Notes under the pieces: model-generated | The model's database searches: none | What the model saw: the letters and a program-made list of their open reading frames with translations, nothing else | Told to the model about the DNA's origin: nothing | Source of the DNA: Lysobacter stagni | GTDB lineage: Bacteria; Pseudomonadota; Gammaproteobacteria; Xanthomonadales; Xanthomonadaceae | Reading direction: 5' to 3' | Assembly: GCF_030053425.1 (NCBI RefSeq) | Contig: NZ_JASGBI010000002.1 | Coordinates: forward strand, 223,501 to 287,500 | Length of the DNA stretch: 64,000 nt | In this document: positions 43,521 to 51,269 of the stretch, piece by piece | How the letters are laid out: each line of letters begins with the position of its first letter | Position numbering within the stretch: position 1 is the stretch's first letter | Made by a program: the position numbers and the translations under genes

Positions 43521-44762
43521 TCAATCCGCCAGCGACCGCAGAATCAACCCCAGCACGTACGCCAACCCCGTACCCGTCGCGTAACCCAGCGTGCCGAGCA
43601 ATGCGCCCACCGGCGCGAGCGCGGGATGGAACGCGGAGGCAACGACCGGCGCCGACGCCGGCCCGCCGATGTTGCTCTGCGAGCCGATCGCGAAATAGAA
43701 GAACGGCACCTTCAGCAGGCGGCCGACCAGCCACAGCAGCAGGATGTGGATCGCCAGCCACACCAGGCCCAGCAGGTACAGCCACGGGCGGTCGAACAGC
43801 GCGATGATGTCCATCTGCATGCCGATGCTGGCAATGAGGAAGTAGAGCAGCAGCGTGCCGATGTTGGACGCGCCCGCACCTTCCAGCGTGCGCGCGCGGG
43901 TGAAGCTCAGGCCCAGGCCGACGAAGGTGGAGATCAGCACCACCCACACGAACGGCTCGTGCAGGCTCACGGCACGCGCCCAGCTCACGTTCGCGCCGAA
44001 CCACGCCGACAACGGCGAGGCCAATGCATGCGCCAGACCGACCGTGCCGAATGCGATGCCGACGATGACCATGAAGTCCGTCAGCGTCGGCACGCGGCTG
44101 TGCTGCGCCTTGAACGCGGCCAGCCGCTCCTTCAGGTCGTCGATGGCGCGCGTGTCCGCACCGCTGCGCGCGTCGATGGACGCGGCGCGACCGGCGAGGA
44201 AGATCAGCACGGCCATCCACACGTAGCCCACGCCCACGTCGACCACGGCGAATTGGCCGAACGTGGTGGCGTCGACCTGGAAGATCTCCTTCATCGCCAG
44301 CATGTTCGCGCCGCCGCCGGTCCAGCTGCCGGCCAGCGCCGTCATGCCCGCCCAGGTGTCGCCGGCCACCGTTTCCGGATGCACGGCCTTGAACAGCAGG
44401 AACGCGAGGATGCCGCCCACCACCACGCTGATCGACGCGGTGGCGTACATCGCCACCAGTTTCGGGCCCAGGCGCAGCACGGCCTTCAGGTCGATCGACA
44501 ACGTCAACAGCACCAGCGCCGCCGGCAGCAGCACGCGGCTGGCGACGGGGTTGTAGAGCTTGCTGTTCTCGCCGTCGATGATCCCGAAGGTGTTGAACAA
44601 CCCCGGGATCAGGTAGCACAGCAGCAGGGCCGGCACGATCGCGTAGAACTTGCGGAACGCATGCAGCGACGAGGTCCAGAACACCGCACCCAGCGTCGCG
44701 GCGATCAGCCCCAGTACCACGATGTCGTTGGTGATCAGCGCGGTACCGGGTGCGTCGGGCAT
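43521..44762 (-). CDS. DUF819 family multi-pass membrane protein
   Basis: A 413-residue protein of about ten or eleven hydrophobic segments. The family pattern includes TALAGSWTGGGANMLAMKEIF in the middle and AIGSQSNIGGPASAPVVASAFHP near the end, two related glycine-rich stretches that look like an inverted-repeat transporter core. I know the family only as DUF819 (YjcL-like), with no settled substrate. The ATG at 44762 lies 39 bases after the S9 peptidase stop on the same strand, so co-transcription with it is likely, which hints at a role in taking up peptidase products. That is inference. Confidence 0.8.
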   Translation of the reverse strand: MPDAPGTALITNDIVVLGLIAATLGAVFWTSSLHAFRKFYAIVPALLLCYLIPGLFNTFGIIDGENSKLYNPVASRVLLPAALVLLTLSIDLKAVLRLGPKLVAMYATASISVVVGGILAFLLFKAVHPETVAGDTWAGMTALAGSWTGGGANMLAMKEIFQVDATTFGQFAVVDVGVGYVWMAVLIFLAGRAASIDARSGADTRAIDDLKERLAAFKAQHSRVPTLTDFMVIVGIAFGTVGLAHALASPLSAWFGANVSWARAVSLHEPFVWVVLISTFVGLGLSFTRARTLEGAGASNIGTLLLYFLIASIGMQMDIIALFDRPWLYLLGLVWLAIHILLLWLVGRLLKVPFFYFAIGSQSNIGGPASAPVVASAFHPALAPVGALLGTLGYATGTGLAYVLGLILRSLAD

Positions 44763-44801
44763 GGGCTCGTTCCGTAAGGTGGCGGGCGTGTCGTGCGTCG
44801 C

Positions 44802-46871
44802 TTACTGGCCGATGTGCTTCTTCAGCCAGGCGTTGACCGTGTCGTGCCACTGCACGCTGTTGGCCGGCTTGAGCACCCAGTGGTTCTCGTCGGGGAAGTA
44901 CAGGAACTGCGACTCGATGCCCTGGCGCTGCAGCGCGGTGAACGCGCCGATGCCCTGCTCCACCGGAATGCGGAAGTCCTGCTGGCCGTGCACGACCAGC
45001 ATCGGCACGCGCCAGTCGGCGACGTGATTGACCGGGTTGAACTTCTCGTAGTTCGACGCCTTGTCGATCGCCGTGCCGCCCTGCTCCCACTCGGTGAACC
45101 ACAGTTCCTCGGTGGCGAAGCCCATCATGCGCTGGTCGAACACGCCGTCGTGGCTGACCAGGCACTTCCACGGCTCGTTCCAGTTGCCGGCGATCCAGTT
45201 GACCATGAAGCCGCCGTAGCTGGCGCCCAGTGCGCAGGCACGGTCGCCGTCCAGGAAGGAGAACTTCTGCAGCGCCGCGGCCCAGCCCTTCTGCAGGTCT
45301 TCCAGCGGGCGGTCGCCCCAATGCTGGCTGATGGCGTCAGTGAAGGCCTGGCCGTAACCGGTGGAACCGTGGAAGTCGATCATCACCACCGCGTAGCCCT
45401 GGCCCGCGTAGGTCTGCGGATTCCAGCGGTAGCTCCAGCCGTTGCCGAAGCTGCCCTGCGGGCCGCCGTGGATCAGGAACGCAACCGGGTACGTCTGGCC
45501 TTCGACGAAATTCCACGGCTTCACGACGAAGCCATGCACGGTGTCGCCGTTCCAGCCCTTGAAGCTGAACTGCTCGAAGTTGCCGAAGCTGACGTCGGGC
45601 AGTCGCTCGCTGGTGGTCTGCGTGATCGCGCGCAGCGGTGCGGTGGCATCGGCGCTGGTGGTGTAGAGCACGTCGCCGGTCTTGAGCGAGTTGCGCGTCA
45701 GCGCCAGCGTCGGGCCGGCGAGATCGATGGCGGAAATGCTGCCGTCGCCGACCAGCCGCTTCGCTTCGCCCGTGGCGATGTCCACCGCGAACAGCGGGTG
45801 CTCGCCCATGTCGGTCGCGGTGGTGTAGATGGTCTTGCCTTCATTGGCCAGCGTGATGTCGTCGGCCGAGCGGTCCCACTTCGGTGCGATCTCGCGCAGC
45901 TTGCCGCTGGCCAGGTCCAGTTCCATCAGGCCGAAGCGGTCGGCTTCGAAACCCGGGCGCTTCATCGCGCGGTAGTACAGCGTCTTGCCGTCGGCGCTGA
46001 AGGTGGCGCCCGTGTCCCACGCCGGATTGGCGGCGGTGAGGTTCTTCGCCGCGCCGGTGCCGTCGGCATTCACGCGGTACAGGTCGAAGTTGGTCGAGGT
46101 GGGTTCCTTCGCATCGGCGATGCGAGCGCTGAAGACCAGCGACTGGCCATCGGGCGCCCAGGTGTACTCGCTGCTGTCGCCGAACGGACGCGAGGGCACG
46201 TCGCCGTGCACGTCGCCGCTGACCAGCGTGGCCGTCGTCGCCGGCTTGTCGCCGAGCGTGGTCACGAACAGACGGTTCAGGCGGCCGTCGTTCCATGCGT
46301 CCCAATGACGGATGAAGATGCGGTCGAACACCATGCCGCTGTTCTTCTGCTTGCCACGCTCGTCCAGCTTCTTCTGCGAGCAGGCCAGGTCGGCCTTGCA
46401 CTCGGCGAAGGTTTCCAGGTTGATCGCCACGCGCTTGCCATCGGGCGAAAGGCGGAAGCCACCCACGTCCGCACTGAACGCGGTGAGCTGCTTCGGCGTA
46501 CCGCCGCCGGCGGGAATCGAATACAGCTGCGAGCTGCCCGACTTCGCGCTGAGGAAGTACACGGCCTTGCCATCGGGCGAGAACGCCGGCGAGTTGACGT
46601 TCCAGCCTTCCGGCGTGAGGCGCTTCGGCGGCGCGGCATCGCGCGCCATCAGGTCTTCGATCCACAGCGCGGTGGCCGCCTTGTTGGCGGCAACGTCGAG
46701 CACTCGCTTGGCGAACACCACGCGGCGGCCGTCCGGCGACAGCGTCGGCGAGGACACACGATCGAGGGCGACCATGTCGCGCACGTCGAATCCGCGCTGT
46801 GAGGCAAGTGCGGAGGTGGAACCGCAGGCCAGCATCAGGGCGAGCGGGAGTATGGCGTGGCGAGGTGTCAT
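44802..46871 (-). CDS. Secreted S9 prolyl-oligopeptidase-family peptidase (paralogue A)
   Basis: A 689-residue protein. The signal peptide (about 1-26) precedes a beta-propeller with WD40-like repeats (SPTLSPDGRRVVFAKR, SPAFSPDGKAVYFLSAKSG) and a C-terminal alpha/beta-hydrolase domain. The catalytic Ser is S551 in GASYGGFMVNW, with the Asp in HGQQDFRIPVEQG and His in DENHW. Such enzymes cut short peptides, often after Pro or hydrophobic residues, or act as acylaminoacyl peptidases. The ATG at 46871 has GAGAG five bases upstream; the longer open frame upstream is translation of a repeat and was rejected. It is on the same strand as OPT and DUF819, with a repeat between it and OPT. Confidence 0.9.
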   Translation of the reverse strand: MTPRHAILPLALMLACGSTSALASQRGFDVRDMVALDRVSSPTLSPDGRRVVFAKRVLDVAANKAATALWIEDLMARDAAPPKRLTPEGWNVNSPAFSPDGKAVYFLSAKSGSSQLYSIPAGGGTPKQLTAFSADVGGFRLSPDGKRVAINLETFAECKADLACSQKKLDERGKQKNSGMVFDRIFIRHWDAWNDGRLNRLFVTTLGDKPATTATLVSGDVHGDVPSRPFGDSSEYTWAPDGQSLVFSARIADAKEPTSTNFDLYRVNADGTGAAKNLTAANPAWDTGATFSADGKTLYYRAMKRPGFEADRFGLMELDLASGKLREIAPKWDRSADDITLANEGKTIYTTATDMGEHPLFAVDIATGEAKRLVGDGSISAIDLAGPTLALTRNSLKTGDVLYTTSADATAPLRAITQTTSERLPDVSFGNFEQFSFKGWNGDTVHGFVVKPWNFVEGQTYPVAFLIHGGPQGSFGNGWSYRWNPQTYAGQGYAVVMIDFHGSTGYGQAFTDAISQHWGDRPLEDLQKGWAAALQKFSFLDGDRACALGASYGGFMVNWIAGNWNEPWKCLVSHDGVFDQRMMGFATEELWFTEWEQGGTAIDKASNYEKFNPVNHVADWRVPMLVVHGQQDFRIPVEQGIGAFTALQRQGIESQFLYFPDENHWVLKPANSVQWHDTVNAWLKKHIGQ

Positions 46872-46908
46872 GGTTTCTCTCGGTATTCGACAACGTTGTG
46901 TGTGCCCG

Positions 46909-46990
46909 TCATCCCCGCGAAGACGGGGATCCATGGACGTTGCTTCGGAAAGAGGCACAACGTCCATGGGTTCCCGCCTTCGCGGGAACG
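46909..46990. repeat. Three-stem palindromic repeat (cruciform-like)
   Basis: The region folds as three hairpins: ATCCCCG/CGGGGAT (46911-46930), TTCCCGC/GCGGGAA (46971-46988), and an enclosing-type pair CCATGGACGTTG (46931-46942) with CAACGTCCATGG (46958-46969). The sequence CGTCATCCCCGCGAAGACGG is the common CGTCATTCCCGCGAA-type intergenic repeat known from Xanthomonas and other proteobacteria. It lies between the S9 peptidase start and the OPT stop. Confidence 0.85.
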
Positions 46991-47007
46991 ACGACTTCAT
47001 GAATGCA

Positions 47008-48957
47008 TCAGGCGCCCGGCTTCGCGGTTTCCGCACCGCCGTTGCGCACACTCGTGCGGTACAGCAGCCACCCCACGAACGCGAGGATGGCCAGGCCCAC
47101 CCACGGGCCCAGGTGCACGCCCAGCGACAGCACGTCGGCGCGACCGGAAACGACGATCGGGATCGCGATGAAGATGCCGGTCAGCGCTTCACCGGTAATC
47201 AGGCCCGCGGCGAACAGCGTGCCCGGACGATGCGCGCGGTCGCGATCGGCTTCGGGGCTGTCGATGGACAGTCCATGGCGACGCTCGACGATGTAGGCCA
47301 GCAGACCGCCGAGGAAAATCGGCACCATCAACTCCAGCGGCAGGTAGATACCGATGGCCGCGGCCAGCACCGGCACGCGGAAATGCGAGCGGCGCGACTT
47401 CAGCCATTCGTCGAAGGCGATGGTGAGCGCACCGATCACCGCGCCAATGCCGATCATCCCCCACGGCAGGTGGCCGCCGAACAGACCCTTGGCGACGGAA
47501 GCCATCAGCGTGGCCTGCGGTGCCGCCAGCGAGTTCGGATGCTGCGCCGTCGGCGGACCGATGCCGTAAGCCTGTGCCAGCAGGTTCAGCACCGGCGCCA
47601 TGATCAGCGCACACGAGAAGGCGCCGATGCCCAGCATCAGCTGCTGCTTCCACGGCGTCGCGCCGACGATGTAACCGGCCTTGAGATCCTGCAGGTTGTC
47701 GCCGCCCACGGCCGCCGCGCAGCAGACCACCGCGCCGATCATGATCGCGGCCACCGGGCCAATGGGCGAATCGCGGCCCAGCAGCACCATCAGCACCAGC
47801 GAGGCGAACAGGATGGTGGCGATGGTGATGCCCGAGACCGGGTTGTTGGACGAACCGACCAGACCGGCCAGGTAGGCCGAGACCGACACGAACAGGAAGC
47901 CCGCGACGATCATGATGACGGTCATCGTGAGGCTGACGCCCCAGGTGCCGACGATGGCGTGGTAGAGCGCCCACAGCGGGATCACGAAGATCACCAGCGC
48001 GATCAGCATCCACTTCATCGGCAGGTCGCGTTCGGTTTCGGCCACCGCCAGGCCACCGCCCTTGCGCGCCGCAGCCAGGCCGGACTTGATGCCCGAGGCC
48101 AGCGAGTTGCGCAGCGAGAACAGCGTCCACATGCCGCCGATCAGCATCGCGCCCACACCGAGGTAACGCACCTTGGCGGACCAGATCGCGCCACCGATGT
48201 CGGCGGCCGACGCACCGGCGATCTGCGCGGCCAGCGCCGGGTCGGAATCGAGGAAGAACGCGTGGTAGATCGGAATGGCGAACTGCCACGACAGGATCGA
48301 ACCCGACACCACCACGATGCCGATGTTCAGGCCGACGATATAGCCCACGCCCAGCAACGCCGGCGACAGGTTGGTGCCCATGTAGCCCAGGTACTTGCCG
48401 ATCCAGCCCGAAGCGACCGCGTTGTCGGGGATCAGGCGCAGGCCGCTTTCGGCGGCCAGCTTCACCAGCGCGCCGAGCGAGGCGGCGACGCCGAGGATCT
48501 TGAGGCCCGGGCCCGGGTTCTCACCGGCCTTGAGGACTTCGGCCGCGGCCTTGCCCTCGGGGAACGGCAACGGCTCCTCGACGATCATCGAGCGGCGCAG
48601 CGGCACGGAGAACAGCACGCCCAGCAGGCCGCCCAGGCCCGCGATGCCCAGCACCCACCAGTATTTGAAATCGGGCCAGAAGCCCATGATCACCAGCGCC
48701 GGAATCGTGAAGATCACGCCCGCGGCGATGGACGAGCCCGCCGATGCGCCGGTCTGGACGATGTTGTTTTCCAGGATGGTGCCGCCGCCCAGCAGGCGCA
48801 GCACGCCCATGGAAACGACGGCTGCCGGGATGGCGGTGGCGATGGTCAGGCCCGCGAACAGACCCAGGTAGGCATTGGCGGCGGAGAGGATGACCGCCAG
48901 CACGACGGCCAGCAGGACAGCACGGAGGGTCAATTGTGGCGCTGCGGGTGAGGCCAT
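47008..48957 (-). CDS. OPT-family oligopeptide transporter
   Basis: A 649-residue membrane protein of about 14-16 helices, beginning QLTLRAVLLAVVLAVILSAANAYLGLFAGLTIATAIPAAV with the OPT-type NAYLGLFAG motif. It contains ENNIVQTGASAGSSIAAGV and GGDNLQDLKAGYIVGATPWKQQ, typical of bacterial OPT proteins. The family imports small peptides or metal chelates. The ATG at 48957 has GGAG six bases upstream. It lies back to back with the POT transporter gene, with repeats in between, so two families of peptide transporter share one intergenic region. Confidence 0.92.
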   Translation of the reverse strand: MASPAAPQLTLRAVLLAVVLAVILSAANAYLGLFAGLTIATAIPAAVVSMGVLRLLGGGTILENNIVQTGASAGSSIAAGVIFTIPALVIMGFWPDFKYWWVLGIAGLGGLLGVLFSVPLRRSMIVEEPLPFPEGKAAAEVLKAGENPGPGLKILGVAASLGALVKLAAESGLRLIPDNAVASGWIGKYLGYMGTNLSPALLGVGYIVGLNIGIVVVSGSILSWQFAIPIYHAFFLDSDPALAAQIAGASAADIGGAIWSAKVRYLGVGAMLIGGMWTLFSLRNSLASGIKSGLAAARKGGGLAVAETERDLPMKWMLIALVIFVIPLWALYHAIVGTWGVSLTMTVIMIVAGFLFVSVSAYLAGLVGSSNNPVSGITIATILFASLVLMVLLGRDSPIGPVAAIMIGAVVCCAAAVGGDNLQDLKAGYIVGATPWKQQLMLGIGAFSCALIMAPVLNLLAQAYGIGPPTAQHPNSLAAPQATLMASVAKGLFGGHLPWGMIGIGAVIGALTIAFDEWLKSRRSHFRVPVLAAAIGIYLPLELMVPIFLGGLLAYIVERRHGLSIDSPEADRDRAHRPGTLFAAGLITGEALTGIFIAIPIVVSGRADVLSLGVHLGPWVGLAILAFVGWLLYRTSVRNGGAETAKPGA

Positions 48958-49116
48958 CGGCGGCTCCAGGAGAACTCGGTCGGTCGAGCGGTCCCGGATC
49001 ATCGCATCCGCCGGGCGCAACTGTAAAAACCTCGGCAAAACTGGCCAGAACGCGCAATTGTTGCGGCGGTGCAGCGATACGTGGGGGTATCGATGCGTCC
49101 ATGGCGGCTACGCCGC

Positions 49117-49319
49117 GCCCCCTCTTCCGCCCTTCGGGCACCTTCTCCCGCGAGGGGAGAAGGAAAGTGCGACCAATGCTTTCACCTCTCCCCTTGTGGG
49201 AGAGGTCGACGCGCGAAGCGCGTCGGGAGAGGGGAGCGCGCGACAGCGCGAAGGCCGTCGGCTACGCCGCCACCCCTTCCGACCTTCGGGCACCTTCTCC
49301 CACGAGGGGAGGAGGAAAG
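49117..49319. repeat. Palindromic repeat block 2 (three copies)
   Basis: Three units follow each other. 49117-49166 is almost the same as 43454-43503 (one difference in 50). About 49184-49236 is a variant with the hairpin GACGCGC-GAA-GCGCGTC in reversed orientation. About 49270-49319 again has CCTTCGGGCACCTTCTCCC with a variant core. All keep the pairing of CTTCTCCC with GGGGAG(A)AGG across a short loop. They look like a mobile intergenic palindrome family, though I see no transposase beside them. Confidence 0.85.
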
Positions 49320-49390
49320 TCTTCGTGTCGCAGGCAGCGTGTCGGAACGGGGCGCCACCGCGGAGAGAGTGAAGCCCACGGCGACCCTCC

Positions 49391-49396
49391 TATACT
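49391..49396 (+). promoter_or_regulatory. Candidate -10 hexamer for the POT transporter gene
   Basis: TATACT lies 25 bases before the GTG start. No -35 hexamer was evident. Confidence 0.4.
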
Positions 49397-49421
49397 CGCC
49401 CGTCACCCTGCGGAGCCCGAT

Positions 49422-51191
49422 GTGGCCACCACCGACCTACCTCTCGTCCGCGACCCGCGCGACGAACTATTCGGCCACCCCAAGGGCGTCTACGTCTGCT
49501 TCTTCACCGAGATGTGGGAGCGCTTCTCCTTCTATGGAATGAAGGCGCTGCTGCTGCTCTACCTGCTGCAGCACCACCGCTTCGGCGACCGCTCCGGCCT
49601 GGACGTGCTGGGCGCGTACGGCGGGCTGGTCTATTGCCTGCCCGTCATCGGCGGCCTGCTGGCCGATCGTTACCTGGGCATGCGCAAGGCGGTGGTGTTC
49701 GGCGGGCTGCTGCTGGTAGCCGGGCACCTGGGCATGGCGGTGGAAGGCCATGCGGCCTCCGTCACCGGTGGCACCGTGGTGCGCGATGAAGGTGCGCTGC
49801 GTGTGTTCTATCTGTCGCTGGCGCTGATCATCCTCGGCGTGGGCTTCCTGAAGCCCAACATCTCCACCATCGTCGGCCGCCTGTATCCGCAGAACGACCC
49901 GCGTCGCGATTCGGGTTTCTCGCTGTTCTATGCGGGCATCAACCTGGGCGCGCTGTTCGCCTCGCTGGTGTGCGGCTATCTGGGCGAGACGCTGGGCTGG
50001 CGATGGGGCTTCGGCGCGGCGGGCATCGGCATGCTGCTGGGGTTGGCGCAGTTCCTGTGGGGGCAGAAATACCTGCACGGCCACGCCGAGCCGCCGGATC
50101 CAGCGCGCCTGCGCGAACGGGTGTTCGGCCTGCCGCGCGAATGGGCGATCTACCTGGGCGCATTGATGGGACTGGCGCCGGTGGCCGGCCTGATGTGGGC
50201 GGTGGCCAACGGCCGCTTCGCGCTCGGTGGCGAAGTCTCGCTCGCGCTGGCGCTGATGATCCTCGTGATGCTGGTGGTGCTGGGCTGGTTCGGCTGGTTC
50301 GTGACGACGCACTGCACGCCGGTGCAGCGGCACCAGATGATCTCGCTGCTGGCACTGATCTTCATGGCGCTGGTGTTCTTCACGCTGTACGAGCAGACCT
50401 ACGGTTCCTGGGTCACCTTCACCGACCGCATGCTGACCAAGGACGTGTTCCCCTCGCTGGTGATCCGCGAGGGCACGCCGTGGCCGTGGTCGACGATCTC
50501 GCTGCTGCTGGCGCCGCTGGCGTTCGTCGTCTCTGCGGCGTTGTCGGACCGACGTCCGGACTCACCGATGCCGAAGGTGCTGTTCGCCGGCGCGATCGTG
50601 ACGATGCTGGTGTTCCTGCTGCGCGACTGCGTGGTGCTGCCGCAGACGGCGGGCTCGCTGACCTACCTGGGCGCGCTGTTCCTGGTGCTGCTGGCGCCGA
50701 TGTTCGCGCGGCTGTGGGACACGCTGGACCGTCGCAATCTGGACCCGTCCAAGCCGGCGAAATCCGCACTGGGCCTTCTGTTCGCCGGCTTGAGTTTCGT
50801 GCCGTTGGCGTGGGCCGCGCAGCATGCGGGCGAGACAGGAACCCTGGCGAGCGTGTGGTGGCTGGTGCTGGCCTACCTGGTGCTGGAGATAGGTGAGATG
50901 TGCCTGGCGCCGGTCGGCCTGGCAGCGGTGACACAGCTGTCGGTGCGCAACGTGGTCAGCCTGATGATGGGCACGTGGTTCCTGGCCACGGCGTTCTCCG
51001 AAACGCTGGCGGCGCTGTTCGGCAAGCTGGCGGCGCTGGACACGCCCGAGGGCGCGGCACTCGATTTCGCGGTCGCCGGCGCCAAGTACGCCGACCTGTT
51101 CTGGCTGATGATGTGGATCGGCATCGGTTGGGCGGTGCTGGCCTTCATCGCCTCGCCGCTGCTGCGACGGATGATGCACGGCGTGAAATAG
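49422..51191 (+). CDS. POT-family proton-dependent di/tripeptide transporter
   Basis: The protein has 589 residues, a GTG start with CGGAG six bases upstream, and about 14 membrane helices. The family motif TEMWERFSFYGMKALLLLYL lies near the N-terminus (helix 1, with the ExxER proton site), followed by GGLLADRYLGMRKAV, GFLKPNISTIVG and FSLFYAGINLGALFA. The length and helix number match bacterial Dtp-type carriers. Proton-driven import of di- and tripeptides is expected. It converges with S9 paralogue B through a shared terminator. An out-of-frame ATG precedes the GTG by two bases. Confidence 0.92.
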   Translation: MATTDLPLVRDPRDELFGHPKGVYVCFFTEMWERFSFYGMKALLLLYLLQHHRFGDRSGLDVLGAYGGLVYCLPVIGGLLADRYLGMRKAVVFGGLLLVAGHLGMAVEGHAASVTGGTVVRDEGALRVFYLSLALIILGVGFLKPNISTIVGRLYPQNDPRRDSGFSLFYAGINLGALFASLVCGYLGETLGWRWGFGAAGIGMLLGLAQFLWGQKYLHGHAEPPDPARLRERVFGLPREWAIYLGALMGLAPVAGLMWAVANGRFALGGEVSLALALMILVMLVVLGWFGWFVTTHCTPVQRHQMISLLALIFMALVFFTLYEQTYGSWVTFTDRMLTKDVFPSLVIREGTPWPWSTISLLLAPLAFVVSAALSDRRPDSPMPKVLFAGAIVTMLVFLLRDCVVLPQTAGSLTYLGALFLVLLAPMFARLWDTLDRRNLDPSKPAKSALGLLFAGLSFVPLAWAAQHAGETGTLASVWWLVLAYLVLEIGEMCLAPVGLAAVTQLSVRNVVSLMMGTWFLATAFSETLAALFGKLAALDTPEGAALDFAVAGAKYADLFWLMMWIGIGWAVLAFIASPLLRRMMHGVK

Positions 51192-51221
51192 ACGCTGGTG
51201 CCGTTTGATCGATGCCATACA

Positions 51222-51247
51222 GAAACGGCGCCCGAAGGCGCCGTTTC
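51222..51247. terminator. Bidirectional terminator between POT and S9 paralogue B
   Basis: An 11-bp perfect stem (51222-51232 with 51237-51247) and a 4-base loop lie between convergent stop codons. The tail is TTCTTCTGTT on the plus strand; the minus-strand tail is less T-rich. Confidence 0.8.
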
Positions 51248-51269
51248 TTCTGTTGCATGACAGCCTGAT

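Larger units (their letters stand above)
48958..49421. other. Intergenic region between OPT and POT genes, mostly repeats
   Basis: 464 bases between divergent starts. The right half holds the repeat block at 49117-49319 and a candidate -10 for the POT gene. The left part (48958-49110) should hold the OPT promoter; none was evident. I see no gene here. Confidence 0.5.

Noticed and set aside
46872..47051. N-terminal extension of S9 peptidase A
   Set aside because: The added residues (SFPRRREPMD, PRLRGDDG) are the familiar translation of the CGTCATTCCCGCGAA-type repeat, and the ATG at 46871 gives a proper signal peptide.
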